From contig JAKAXN010000164.1 in the NCBI GenBank assembly GCA_021816565.1, forward strand, positions 1-9,418: a stretch of DNA of 9,418 bases, in the 5' to 3' direction. The position numbers were made by a program, and so were the translations under genes. This stretch comes from Actinomycetes bacterium (lineage in GTDB: Bacteria > Actinomycetota > Acidimicrobiia > Acidimicrobiales > Palsa-688). The first letter of the stretch is position 1; each line of letters starts with the position of its first letter. Below the pieces are notes generated by a model that was not told where the DNA came from, searched no databases, and worked only from the letters and a program-made list of their open reading frames with translations. Below are positions 1 to 5,706 of this stretch, piece by piece.

Positions 1-234
1 CCGGTCGAGCAGGTACCAGCTGGCCAGCGCCTGGCCCAGCTCCAGGCCGACCCGTACCACCCGGCCCCCGGGGGGCAGCCGCCGGGGGCGGAGAAGCTCG
101 GGTACCTGGGCCTGGGTGGCCAGCCGGCGGGCCGGGGCCCCGTCCCTCCACCGCAGGGAGCCGGGGGAGATCAGCCACGGCGGATCGGCGCTGAACGCCC
201 CGACGGACAGATCGGCGGGGGATACCGATGTCAT
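1..234 (-). CDS. N-terminal part of a protein, possibly ABC1/UbiB (AarF)-family kinase
   Basis: The frame is open from an ATG at 234-232 to the window edge, giving 78 codons; the rest of the gene lies outside. Codon positions show the strong G/C third-base bias of the neighbouring genes, supporting a real gene. The peptide begins MTSVSPADL and ends with a hydrophobic stretch (RVVRVGLELGQALASWYLLD, residues 59-77). That resembles the segment preceding the kinase-like core in actinobacterial ABC1/UbiB proteins, but none of the diagnostic kinase motifs is in view, so the family call is weak. No Shine-Dalgarno precedes the ATG. A TAGGTT box lies exactly 6 nt upstream, suggesting a leaderless transcript. 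The gene is divergent from the reductase at 289. Confidence 0.6.
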   Translation of the reverse strand, partial: MTSVSPADLSVGAFSADPPWLISPGSLRWRDGAPARRLATQAQVPELLRPRRLPPGGRVVRVGLELGQALASWYLLDR

Positions 235-240
235 CGCGGC

Positions 241-246
241 AACCTA
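241..246 (-). promoter_or_regulatory. -10 box (TAGGTT) of a probable leaderless promoter for the gene ending at 234
   Basis: On the minus strand TAGGTT is followed by GCCGCG and then the ATG at 234. This fits the actinobacterial TANNNT -10 element placed 6-7 nt before a start codon that is also the transcription start. No clear -35 is visible and no ribosome-binding site is present. Confidence 0.45.
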
Positions 247-276
247 CCGCAGCCGTCGGTCCTTCCTCCGTCCGGT

Positions 277-282
277 TACCTT
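277..282 (+). promoter_or_regulatory. -10 box (TACCTT) of a probable leaderless promoter for the reductase at 289
   Basis: TACCTT is followed by GGCGTC and then the ATG at 289, a 6-nt gap, with no Shine-Dalgarno sequence. The wider string GGTTACCTT (274-282) recurs in the fab promoter region on the opposite strand (5636-5644), which supports a shared promoter class. No convincing -35 is seen. Confidence 0.45.
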
Positions 283-288
283 GGCGTC

Positions 289-1281
289 ATGGCAGTTGAC
301 GCTTTCCGGGCCTTCGTGGCCACCAAGAGCGATGACGGGTTCCGCCGGGGGGTCGTCGAGTTCGATCCGGCCGACCTGCCGGCGGACGGGGTCCTGGTAG
401 ACGTGGAGTGGTCCAGCGTCAACTACAAGGACGCCCTGGCCTCCACGCCCGACGGCCGGGTGGCCCGCATCTCCCCTCTGATCCCCGGCATCGACCTGGC
501 CGGTCGGGTCGCGGAAGGAGCCGACGGGCTGCCGGCGGGGACCGCGGTGCTGGCCCACGGCTACGACCTCGGGGTGGCCCGCCACGGCGGCTTTGCGGCC
601 CGGGCCCGGGTCCCGGCCGACTGGATCGTCCCGCTGCCGGCCGGTCTCGACACCCGCGAGGCCATGGTCATCGGCACCGCCGGCTACACCGCCGCCCTCT
701 CGGTGATCAACCTGGTCGACCACGGCCTCGAGCCCGGGGACGGGCCGGTTCTGGTCACCGGCGCGACGGGAGGCGTCGGGAGCATGGCGGTCAACCTGCT
801 GGCCGGTCTCGGCTTCGAGGTGGTGGCCAGCACCGCCAAGACCGAGAGCCACGAGTACCTGCGCGAGCTGGGGGCGGTGGACATCGTCGACCGGGCCACG
901 CTCGGCGAGGCCGTGGGCCGGCCGCTCGACTCCATGCTGTGGGCCGGGGCCGTCGACTGCGTCGGGGGGGTGACGCTGGCCAACGTCTTGTCCAAGGTCC
1001 GCTACGGCGGTGCCGTGGCCGCGTCCGGGCTCACCGGTGGGGCGCAGATCCCGACCACCGTCATGCCGTTCATCCTGCGGGGTGTGTCGCTGCTCGGCAT
1101 CGACTCGGTGCAGACACCGATCGAGCGGCGCCGGCAGGTGTGGCACCGCCTGGGCGGCGACCTGAAGCCGGCCGGGATCGGCGTCATCGGCACCGCGATC
1201 GAGTTGGAGCAGCTGGACGGGGTGCTGACCCGGATCCTGGCCGGCGGGGTCACCGGCCGCTACGTGGTGCGCTGCAGCTAG
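289..1281 (+). CDS. acuI: MDR-family oxidoreductase, YhdH/AcuI type (acryloyl-CoA reductase-like)
   Basis: This 330-aa protein has the length and layout of the zinc-free YhdH/YhfP/AcuI branch of medium-chain dehydrogenases. The N-terminal GroES-like domain carries the NYKDALA signature (residues 45-51) and PGID (66-69). The NADPH-binding Rossmann fold follows, with GATGGVGS at 158-165 and the downstream STAK at 181-184. The segment TTVMPFILRGVSLLGIDSV (256-274) is highly characteristic of this branch. Characterised members reduce acryloyl-CoA to propionyl-CoA with NADPH in the cytosol, while others are called quinone reductases with unknown substrate; sequence alone does not decide. It is monocistronic, divergent from the gene at 234 and convergent with the peroxiredoxin gene, with 4 bp between the stop codons. 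Translation is probably leaderless. Confidence 0.9.
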   Translation: MAVDAFRAFVATKSDDGFRRGVVEFDPADLPADGVLVDVEWSSVNYKDALASTPDGRVARISPLIPGIDLAGRVAEGADGLPAGTAVLAHGYDLGVARHGGFAARARVPADWIVPLPAGLDTREAMVIGTAGYTAALSVINLVDHGLEPGDGPVLVTGATGGVGSMAVNLLAGLGFEVVASTAKTESHEYLRELGAVDIVDRATLGEAVGRPLDSMLWAGAVDCVGGVTLANVLSKVRYGGAVAASGLTGGAQIPTTVMPFILRGVSLLGIDSVQTPIERRRQVWHRLGGDLKPAGIGVIGTAIELEQLDGVLTRILAGGVTGRYVVRCS

Positions 1282-1290
1282 CCGACTAGC
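1277..1290. repeat. Small inverted repeat containing both convergent stop codons
   Basis: GCTAG-ccga-CTAGC is a perfect 5-bp inverted repeat. The left arm contains the TAG stop of the reductase and the right arm contains the TAG stop of the peroxiredoxin on the other strand. The stem is short and has no T-run, so a terminator role is doubtful. Confidence 0.4.
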
Positions 1291-1747
1291 GACCCAGGGC
1301 GGCCAGCAGCTTCTTGGGGGTGTCGGCCGGGGAGATCTTGTACCACACCTCCGACAGGCGCCCCTCGCCGTCGACCAGGAACGCCGACCGCAGGATGCCC
1401 ATGTACTTGCGGCCGTACATGCTCTTCTCGGTCCACACCCCGTAGGCCTCGGCCACCGCGTGGTCCTCGTCGGCCAGTAGCGGGAAGCCGAGGCCGTACT
1501 TCTGGTCGAACTTGGCCTGCCTGGCCGGGCTGTCGGGGCTGATCCCGATCACCGCGGTGTCGCCGATCCGGTCGATGATGTCGCGCAGGCCGCACGACTG
1601 GGCGGTGCATCCCGGGGTGTCGGCCTTGGGGTAGAAGTACACGAGCGCGGGGCGGCCCCGGTACTCCGAGAGCTTGATCCGCTTGCCCATCTGGTCGGTC
1701 AGCTCGAATTCCGGGGCCTGGGCACCGACTTCCAGTCGCTCGCTCAT
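1286..1747 (-). CDS. bcp: Thioredoxin-dependent thiol peroxidase, Bcp/PrxQ family
   Basis: This 153-aa cytosolic peroxiredoxin reduces hydrogen peroxide and organic hydroperoxides at the expense of thioredoxin. The thioredoxin fold is complete. YPKADTPGCT (39-48) contains the peroxidatic cysteine C47 with the usual preceding T44 and P45. A second cysteine, C52, five residues later is the resolving cysteine of the Bcp/PrxQ subfamily, which forms an intramolecular disulfide. R120 in LRSAFLVD fits the conserved active-site arginine. Length is normal for the family. It lies 34 bp downstream of fabF on the same strand and may be read from the fab operon. A TACCAT box 8 nt before its ATG could also give a separate transcript. 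No Shine-Dalgarno is visible. Confidence 0.95.
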   Translation of the reverse strand: MSERLEVGAQAPEFELTDQMGKRIKLSEYRGRPALVYFYPKADTPGCTAQSCGLRDIIDRIGDTAVIGISPDSPARQAKFDQKYGLGFPLLADEDHAVAEAYGVWTEKSMYGRKYMGILRSAFLVDGEGRLSEVWYKISPADTPKKLLAALGR

Positions 1748-1755
1748 GGCCGGGA

Positions 1756-1761
1756 ATGGTA
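1756..1761 (-). promoter_or_regulatory. Possible -10 box (TACCAT) upstream of bcp
   Basis: On the minus strand TACCAT lies 8 nt before the bcp ATG in the 34-bp fabF-bcp gap. It matches TANNNT, and no ribosome-binding site is present. This would allow bcp expression independent of the fab operon. There is no visible -35 and the evidence is weak. Confidence 0.25.
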
Positions 1762-1773
1762 CCCACCCCGGGC

Positions 1774-1794
1774 GGTCCCGCTCAGGAGCGGACC
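1774..1794 (-). terminator. GC hairpin at the fabF stop codon, possible weak terminator
   Basis: GGTCCGCTC and GAGCGGGACC form a 9-bp stem with one bulged G around a 2-base turn that would open to a larger loop. The fabF TGA stop lies inside it. No T-tract follows, so it may attenuate or protect the mRNA end rather than terminate. Confidence 0.3.
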
Positions 1795-2999
1795 GGGGCC
1801 ATGACGATGGTGCCGTTGTGGCCGCCGAAACCGAAACTGTTGGACAGCGCCGGGCCGGGCTCCCAGGGCCGGGGGGAGCCGGTGACCACGTCGATCCTGA
1901 TCTCGGGGTCCTGCTCGGTGAGCCCTGCGGTCGGAGGTATGGACCGGTGGGCCATGGTGAGTGCCAGGGCCACGGCCTCGATCGACCCGGCCGCGCCGAG
2001 CGAGTGGCCGGTGATGCCCTTGATCGAGGTGACGGCCGGGCCGGGGGTGCCGAAGACCTTGCTGATGGCCACGCTCTCGGCCAGGTCGTTGGCCGGGGTG
2101 GACGTGCCGTGGGCGTTGATGTGGGTCACCGCGTCGGCGGTGATGCCGGCGTCGAGCAGCGCCAGCTCCATGCATGCCACCGCCCCCGTGCCCTCCGGCG
2201 GGGGAGCGGTGATGTGGTGGGCGTCGGCGGTGCTGGCCGCCCCGAGTATCTCTGCGTAGATGTGGGCGCCCCGGGCCACGGCCCGGTCGAGGTCCTCCAG
2301 GACCAGCACCGCTCCGCCCTCGGCCATGACGAAGCCGTCCCGCCTGGCGTCGAAGGGCATCGACACTCCCGAGGTGGAGAGGGCGGTCATGTTGGAGAAG
2401 CCGGCCTTGCCGATGTCGGTGATGGCGGCCTCCGCCGACCCGGCGAAGACCACGTCGCAGCGGCCGGTGGCCACCAGTCGGGCTCCGGCCCCGACGCTCT
2501 GCGTACCGGCCGCGCAGGCGGTGACGATGGCCTCGCACGGCCCCCGGAACCCGTAGCGCATGGACACGTCGGCGGCGGCCCGGTTGCCCATCATCATGGG
2601 GACGATGAACGGGCTCACCCGCCGGGGGCCGCGTTCGCGCAGCACCCCCATCTGTTCCTCGATGGTCTCTATCCCGCCGATGCCGGTGCCGATCATCACC
2701 CCGGCGCGGTCGGGGTCCACGCGCAGGCCCTCGAACCCGCCGGCGTCCTCCATGGCCTCGGCCGCCGCCACCGCGGCGAACTGGGTGAAGCGATCCACCC
2801 GGCGCAGGTCCTTGGCCCCGTAGACCGAGGTGGCGTCGAAGTCGGCGACCTGGCGGATGCCCTCCGGGGCCGGGCCCAGCAGCCCGTCCCAGAACGCCTG
2901 GCGCCCGATGCCGCACGGGGCGACGACACCGAGGCCGGTGACCGCCACCCTGCGGCCGGGTACGCCCGGGCGGCCGTCGGTGGGATAGAGGGCCAGCAT
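1782..2999 (-). CDS. fabF: Beta-ketoacyl-ACP synthase II (FabF)
   Basis: This 405-aa condensing enzyme extends acyl-ACP by two carbons using malonyl-ACP in type II fatty-acid synthesis. The thiolase-fold Cys-His-His triad is intact. C162 lies in VTACAAGTQS, H297 in NAHGTSTPAND and H332 in KGITGHSLGAAGS, with K327 in the same loop. The glycine-rich C-terminal NSFGFGGHN is at 387-395. Length is normal (about 410). The start is fixed by the junction with acpP: the acpP TGA and this ATG overlap in TGATG, so translation is probably coupled, and no Shine-Dalgarno is needed or seen. It is the last fab gene in the operon. Confidence 0.96.
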   Translation of the reverse strand: MLALYPTDGRPGVPGRRVAVTGLGVVAPCGIGRQAFWDGLLGPAPEGIRQVADFDATSVYGAKDLRRVDRFTQFAAVAAAEAMEDAGGFEGLRVDPDRAGVMIGTGIGGIETIEEQMGVLRERGPRRVSPFIVPMMMGNRAAADVSMRYGFRGPCEAIVTACAAGTQSVGAGARLVATGRCDVVFAGSAEAAITDIGKAGFSNMTALSTSGVSMPFDARRDGFVMAEGGAVLVLEDLDRAVARGAHIYAEILGAASTADAHHITAPPPEGTGAVACMELALLDAGITADAVTHINAHGTSTPANDLAESVAISKVFGTPGPAVTSIKGITGHSLGAAGSIEAVALALTMAHRSIPPTAGLTEQDPEIRIDVVTGSPRPWEPGPALSNSFGFGGHNGTIVMAPVRS

Positions 3000-3238
3000 C
3001 AGAGCTTGGAGGTCACCAGAGTGAAGGCCTGCCCCACCGTCTCCACGCCTTCGAGCTCCGACTCGTCCACGGTGATGTCGAACTGCTCCTCGAGGGCCAT
3101 GACCAGCTCCACCAGGTCGAGGCTGTCGGCGTCGAGATCATCGGCGAAGCTGGCCTCGGGGGTCACCTTCTCCGGTTCGACCTGCAGCACCTCGACGGCG
3201 CACTTCTTGAACTTGTCGAAGGCATCAGCGTTGTCCAT
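2999..3238 (-). CDS. acpP: Acyl carrier protein
   Basis: This 79-aa acidic four-helix carrier holds growing acyl chains on a 4'-phosphopantetheine arm. The attachment motif DADSLD has the acceptor serine at residue 39, followed by the recognition helix LVELVMALEE. I chose the ATG at 3238-3236. It has a strong purine-rich Shine-Dalgarno (AGGAAGGAA, minus strand) with 5 nt spacing, and it gives the usual ACP length. An in-frame ATG at 3259 would add MTKGRNS and place the ribosome site inside the gene. The stop overlaps the fabF start by one base. A 121-bp gap to fabH, holding a promoter-like box and a palindrome, suggests acpP has extra expression control. Confidence 0.96.
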   Translation of the reverse strand: MDNADAFDKFKKCAVEVLQVEPEKVTPEASFADDLDADSLDLVELVMALEEQFDITVDESELEGVETVGQAFTLVTSKL

Positions 3239-3243
3239 GGAGT

Positions 3244-3251
3244 TCCTTCCT
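3244..3251 (-). promoter_or_regulatory. Strong ribosome-binding site of acpP, decides its start
   Basis: The minus strand reads AGGAAGGA, then ACTCC, then ATG at 3238. It is one of the two best Shine-Dalgarno sites in the window (the other is fabD's) and sits downstream of the alternative ATG at 3259, so it argues for the shorter protein. Confidence 0.75.
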
Positions 3252-3274
3252 TTTGTCATCTGTCAGCGGGTGGT

Positions 3275-3292
3275 GGCTACCGGCCGGTAACC
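3275..3292. repeat. 18-bp near-perfect palindrome in the acpP leader
   Basis: The core TACCGGCCGGTA (3278-3289) is a perfect 12-bp palindrome. Including the flanks, 17 bp would pair with one G-U when transcribed from the minus strand, giving a 7-bp stem with a GGCC tetraloop. It lies 37 bp before the acpP start and downstream of the candidate acpP promoter. It could be an operator or an RNA hairpin affecting processing between fabH and acpP. Confidence 0.5.
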
Positions 3293-3317
3293 CGACCGCG
3301 ATGGAGCCTGGGTGAAA

Positions 3318-3323
3318 AATGTA
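3318..3323 (-). promoter_or_regulatory. Candidate internal -10 box (TACATT) for acpP
   Basis: TACATT followed by a T-run sits in an unusually A/T-rich patch of the fabH-acpP gap. It would start an mRNA about 70 nt before acpP. No good -35 is seen. ACP is normally needed in larger amounts than the other Fab proteins, which would explain an internal promoter. Confidence 0.35.
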
Positions 3324-3359
3324 GTCGTGACCGGCCAAAACGGCCCGCAGTTGCGTCGG

Positions 3360-4343
3360 TCAGGACGCCTGCCAGCGCCACACGGCCGAGGACCAGGTCA
3401 TCCCCGCTCCGAAGCCGGCCAGCAGCAGGTGATCCCCGTCGCTCACCCGGCCTGACTCGATGGCGTCTATCAGGGCCAGCGGGATGGAAGCCGAGCTGGT
3501 GTTGCCCGTCTCCTCGATCACCGAGGCGATCCGCTCGGCGGGCAGGCCCAGCCGGGAGGCGACCGCCTCCATGATCCGGATGTTGGCCTGATGCGGTACG
3601 AACAGGGCTATGTCGTCGATGCCGAGCTTGGCCTTCTCCAGCGAGGTGGTGGCCGACTGCACGGTGGCCAGCACCGCCCGGCGGAACACCTCCTTGCCCC
3701 GCATGACCATCCCGGATCCGTGGTTGGCGTAGAGGAGGTGGACCAGGTTGCCGTCCACCCCGAGGTCCCAGCCGAGGAGTGAGCCCTCGCCCGGGACCGC
3801 CTCGAGTACCACCGCGCCGGCCCCGTCTCCGAAGAGGAAGGCGTTGGTGCGGTCCTCCCAGTTGGTGGCCCTGGTCAGCGTCTCGGCCCCGATCAGCAGG
3901 ATCCGCTCCGCCCCCGAGGCGATCAGCCCGCTGGCCGCCACCAGCCCGTAGGTGAAGCCGGCGCACGCCGCATTGAGGTCCATGGCCCCGCCCCCGATGC
4001 CGAGGGCCGCCGCCACCGAAGCGGAGGTGGCCGGTATCAGCTGGTCGGGGGTGGTGGTGCACAGCATCAGCAGCCCGATGTCGCCGGCGCCCACGCCGGC
4101 CCGCTCCAGAGCCCGCCGGCCGGCCTCGGCGGCGAGTGTGGCGGTGGTGCCCAGCCCGCTCTCGGGCGGATCGGCGGGGACCGGCGGCTGCACGAACGGG
4201 CCGGTGGCGGCCCGTCGGCGCCTGATCCCGCTGCGCTCGAAGATCCACTCGTCGCTGGTGTCGAACAGCGTGGTGATGTCCTCGTTGGTCACCACCCGTT
4301 CCGGCAGGGCGGTGCCCCACCCGGTGATGGTCACGCCGGTCAT
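3360..4343 (-). CDS. fabH: Beta-ketoacyl-ACP synthase III (FabH)
   Basis: This 327-aa enzyme condenses an acyl-CoA primer with malonyl-ACP to start fatty-acid synthesis. The Cys-His-Asn triad is complete: C127 in NAACAGF, H251 in PHQANIRI and N281 in GNTSSASIP. The N-terminal signature DEWIFERSGIRRRR (31-44) and the GDGAGAVVL stretch (172-180) are typical. Length is normal. In actinobacteria FabH often prefers branched primers, but this cannot be read from the sequence with confidence. Its ATG overlaps the fabD TGA as ATGA (4343-4340), and no separate ribosome-binding site is visible, so translation is probably coupled to fabD. Confidence 0.96.
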   Translation of the reverse strand: MTGVTITGWGTALPERVVTNEDITTLFDTSDEWIFERSGIRRRRAATGPFVQPPVPADPPESGLGTTATLAAEAGRRALERAGVGAGDIGLLMLCTTTPDQLIPATSASVAAALGIGGGAMDLNAACAGFTYGLVAASGLIASGAERILLIGAETLTRATNWEDRTNAFLFGDGAGAVVLEAVPGEGSLLGWDLGVDGNLVHLLYANHGSGMVMRGKEVFRRAVLATVQSATTSLEKAKLGIDDIALFVPHQANIRIMEAVASRLGLPAERIASVIEETGNTSSASIPLALIDAIESGRVSDGDHLLLAGFGAGMTWSSAVWRWQAS

Positions 4344-5545
4344 GACGCGTGGAGCCAGACGATCGGCTGGCCGGCCTGGACCCGCTCACCCGGCTGTGCC
4401 AGGCATCCCTCGAGCACCCCGGCGAACGGCGAGAGCACCTCGACGCCCGACACCGTGCCGAGCAGGGTGCCGACCTCTATCCGGTCGCCCGAGGTGGGCG
4501 GGTCCCCGCCCGCCGGTTCGAACACGCCGGCCGAGGGGCTGATGACCACCCGCTCGCTCACGTAGAGAAGCTCCCCCTGGTGGCCGGCGGCGTAGGCGTG
4601 CAGGGCGCTGTCGCCCGACACCGCGTCGACCAGCACGTCGAGGTCCGCGGGGGTGGAGACCTTGACGGTGGCCACGCTCGGCAGGGTCCGCCGGATCATC
4701 ACCGACAGGGAGTCCCCGGGTCCGAGCTCGACGAACAGCTGCTCGGCGTCCAGGTGGGGGTCGGCCACGCCGGCCAGGCGCAGCACGCTCTGGTGCCACC
4801 GGAGGGGACTGCACAGCTGGGCCGACAGGAGCACCTTCCAGTCCTCGCCCGAGGAGTGGAAGCGACCGTCGACGTTGGCCACCACCGGGGTGTCGGGATC
4901 GTGGAACGTGGTGGTCGCCAGCACCTTGCGCAGCCGGTCCCGGGCGGGGGACATGAACGGGGTGTGGAAGGCCCCTCCCACCCGGACCGGGGTGACCCGG
5001 CGGGCGCCCATGGAGAGAGCCAGGGTGGCGGCCCGCTCCACTGACGCCGGATCGCCGGCGACGACCGTCTCCTCGGTGCTGTTGAAGTTGGCCACCCACA
5101 CCTCGCCGTCGGCCAGCCGGCAGGCGATGTCGACGGTGTCGGCGTCGCAGCCGTACACCACGCTCATCACCCCGGGCGCAGCGTCGGCCGCCGCCTGCAT
5201 GGCCTCGCCGCGCTCGGCCACGACCTGCACGGACTCCTCGAAGCCCAGGATGCCGCTGGCCGCCAGGGCGCTGTACTCCCCGACGGAATGACCGGCCACC
5301 CGGGTCGGGGCGATACCGAGCCGCTCAACCGCGTCCAGCACCAGCAGCGAGAACGTGAAGGTCGCCAGCTGGGCGTTGCGGGTCTCGGTCAGCTCTTCCT
5401 CGCCGGCGTCGATCAGGAGACGGCCGATGTCCCTGCCGGCCGCCTGCGAGGCCTCCTCCACGATCTCCCACGAAGGATGGTCCCTCCAGGGCTCTCCCAT
5501 GGCCGGCCGTTGCGATCCTTGGCCGGGAAATACGAAGGCGGGCAA
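4340..5545 (-). CDS. fabD: Malonyl-CoA:ACP transacylase (FabD) fused to a C-terminal biotinyl/lipoyl-like domain
   Basis: The first ~310 residues are a normal FabD, which moves malonyl from CoA to ACP. It shows GQGSQ (8-12), nucleophile S87 in GHSVGE, R112 in ERGEAM that binds the malonyl carboxylate, and H194 in AFHTPFM. E. coli FabD ends at about 309 residues; this one runs to 401. After a linker, residues ~333-400 resemble a biotin carboxyl carrier barrel: an ISPSAGVFEP strand (335-344), a DRIEVGTLLGTV turn (354-365), then SPFAGVLE and PGERVQAGQPIVWL. The EAMKM hairpin that carries the biotinyl lysine is replaced by SGVEV (366-370), and the domain has no lysine, so it cannot be biotinylated in the standard way. 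The start is TTG with a strong AGGAGGT site 9 nt upstream. It is the first gene of the fab operon and overlaps fabH by 4 bp. Confidence 0.93.
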   Translation of the reverse strand: MPAFVFPGQGSQRPAMGEPWRDHPSWEIVEEASQAAGRDIGRLLIDAGEEELTETRNAQLATFTFSLLVLDAVERLGIAPTRVAGHSVGEYSALAASGILGFEESVQVVAERGEAMQAAADAAPGVMSVVYGCDADTVDIACRLADGEVWVANFNSTEETVVAGDPASVERAATLALSMGARRVTPVRVGGAFHTPFMSPARDRLRKVLATTTFHDPDTPVVANVDGRFHSSGEDWKVLLSAQLCSPLRWHQSVLRLAGVADPHLDAEQLFVELGPGDSLSVMIRRTLPSVATVKVSTPADLDVLVDAVSGDSALHAYAAGHQGELLYVSERVVISPSAGVFEPAGGDPPTSGDRIEVGTLLGTVSGVEVLSPFAGVLEGCLAQPGERVQAGQPIVWLHAS

Positions 5546-5554
5546 AGCGGCGGG

Positions 5555-5561
5555 ACCTCCT
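5555..5561 (-). promoter_or_regulatory. Ribosome-binding site of fabD, supports a TTG start
   Basis: A full AGGAGGT lies 9 nt before TTG at 5545-5543 on the minus strand. There is no ATG or GTG at a fitting distance, and the encoded PAFVFPGQGSQ matches the normal FabD N-terminus, so TTG is the likely start. Confidence 0.8.
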
Positions 5562-5609
5562 GCGGTGGGGGCTGCGGTCGGGGTGGCGGACAGGCGGCGG
5601 GAGCCGACA

Positions 5610-5624
5610 TCCGGTTGGACCGGA
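5610..5624. promoter_or_regulatory. Operator-like inverted repeat in the fab leader
   Basis: TCCGGT-TGG-ACCGGA is a perfect 6-bp inverted repeat with a 3-bp spacer. It lies just downstream of the candidate -10 box at 5636-5641, so it would cover the first transcribed bases. That position suits a repressor. Type II fab operons of actinobacteria are known to be controlled by dedicated regulators, but no match to a specific regulator's consensus is claimed. Confidence 0.4.
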
Positions 5625-5635
5625 CGGAAGCACCA

Positions 5636-5641
5636 AAGGTA
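5636..5641 (-). promoter_or_regulatory. Candidate -10 box (TACCTT) of the fab operon
   Basis: The minus strand reads GGTTACCTTTGG. The nine bases GGTTACCTT are identical to those at 274-282 ahead of the reductase. Transcription would begin near 5629 and give a leader of about 80 nt before fabD. A -35 match is not evident. Confidence 0.45.
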
Positions 5642-5663
5642 ACCACCTGCGCCACCAGCTAAG

Positions 5664-5683
5664 CCGCCCCGGGGGCCGGGCGG
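5664..5683 (-). terminator. GC-rich hairpin downstream of the 5707-7020 gene
   Basis: CCGCCC (5664-5669) and GGGCGG (5678-5683) can pair around an 8-nt loop. It lies 24-43 bp past the stop of the ATPase gene and before the fab promoter box. It has no T-run, so termination is possible but unproven. Confidence 0.3.
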
Positions 5684-5685
5684 GG

Positions 5686-5700
5686 GTTAGCGGTGTTAGC
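5686..5700. repeat. Direct repeat GTTAGC-ggt-GTTAGC
   Basis: Two copies of GTTAGC with a 9-bp period lie about 45-60 bp upstream of the fab -10 box and 7-21 bp past the upstream gene's stop. Placement would suit an activator site, but two short copies can arise by chance. Confidence 0.3.
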
Positions 5701-5706
5701 TCCCGC

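Noticed and set aside
244..1146. 300-codon minus-strand frame opposite the reductase
   Set aside because: Composition is typical of an antisense GC-rich shadow, with no recognisable motif; the plus-strand reductase is unambiguous.
3236..3259. Longer acpP start at 3259
   Set aside because: It would add seven residues atypical of ACP and place the strong ribosome-binding site inside the coding sequence.
1674..3290. 538-codon open frame on the plus strand, antisense to fabF and acpP
   Set aside because: It lies opposite two well-supported genes, its product is a low-complexity Gly/Arg/Ala/His mix with no domain, and such frames are common opposite GC-rich genes.
3277..4389. 370-codon minus-strand frame overlapping fabH in another phase
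   Set aside because: Arg/Gly/His-rich frame-shifted reading of fabH; the intact FabH triad is in the other frame.
4340..4610. FabD extension as a functional biotinyl or lipoyl carrier
   Set aside because: The extension contains no lysine where the attachment hairpin should be, so covalent biotin or lipoate is not expected.
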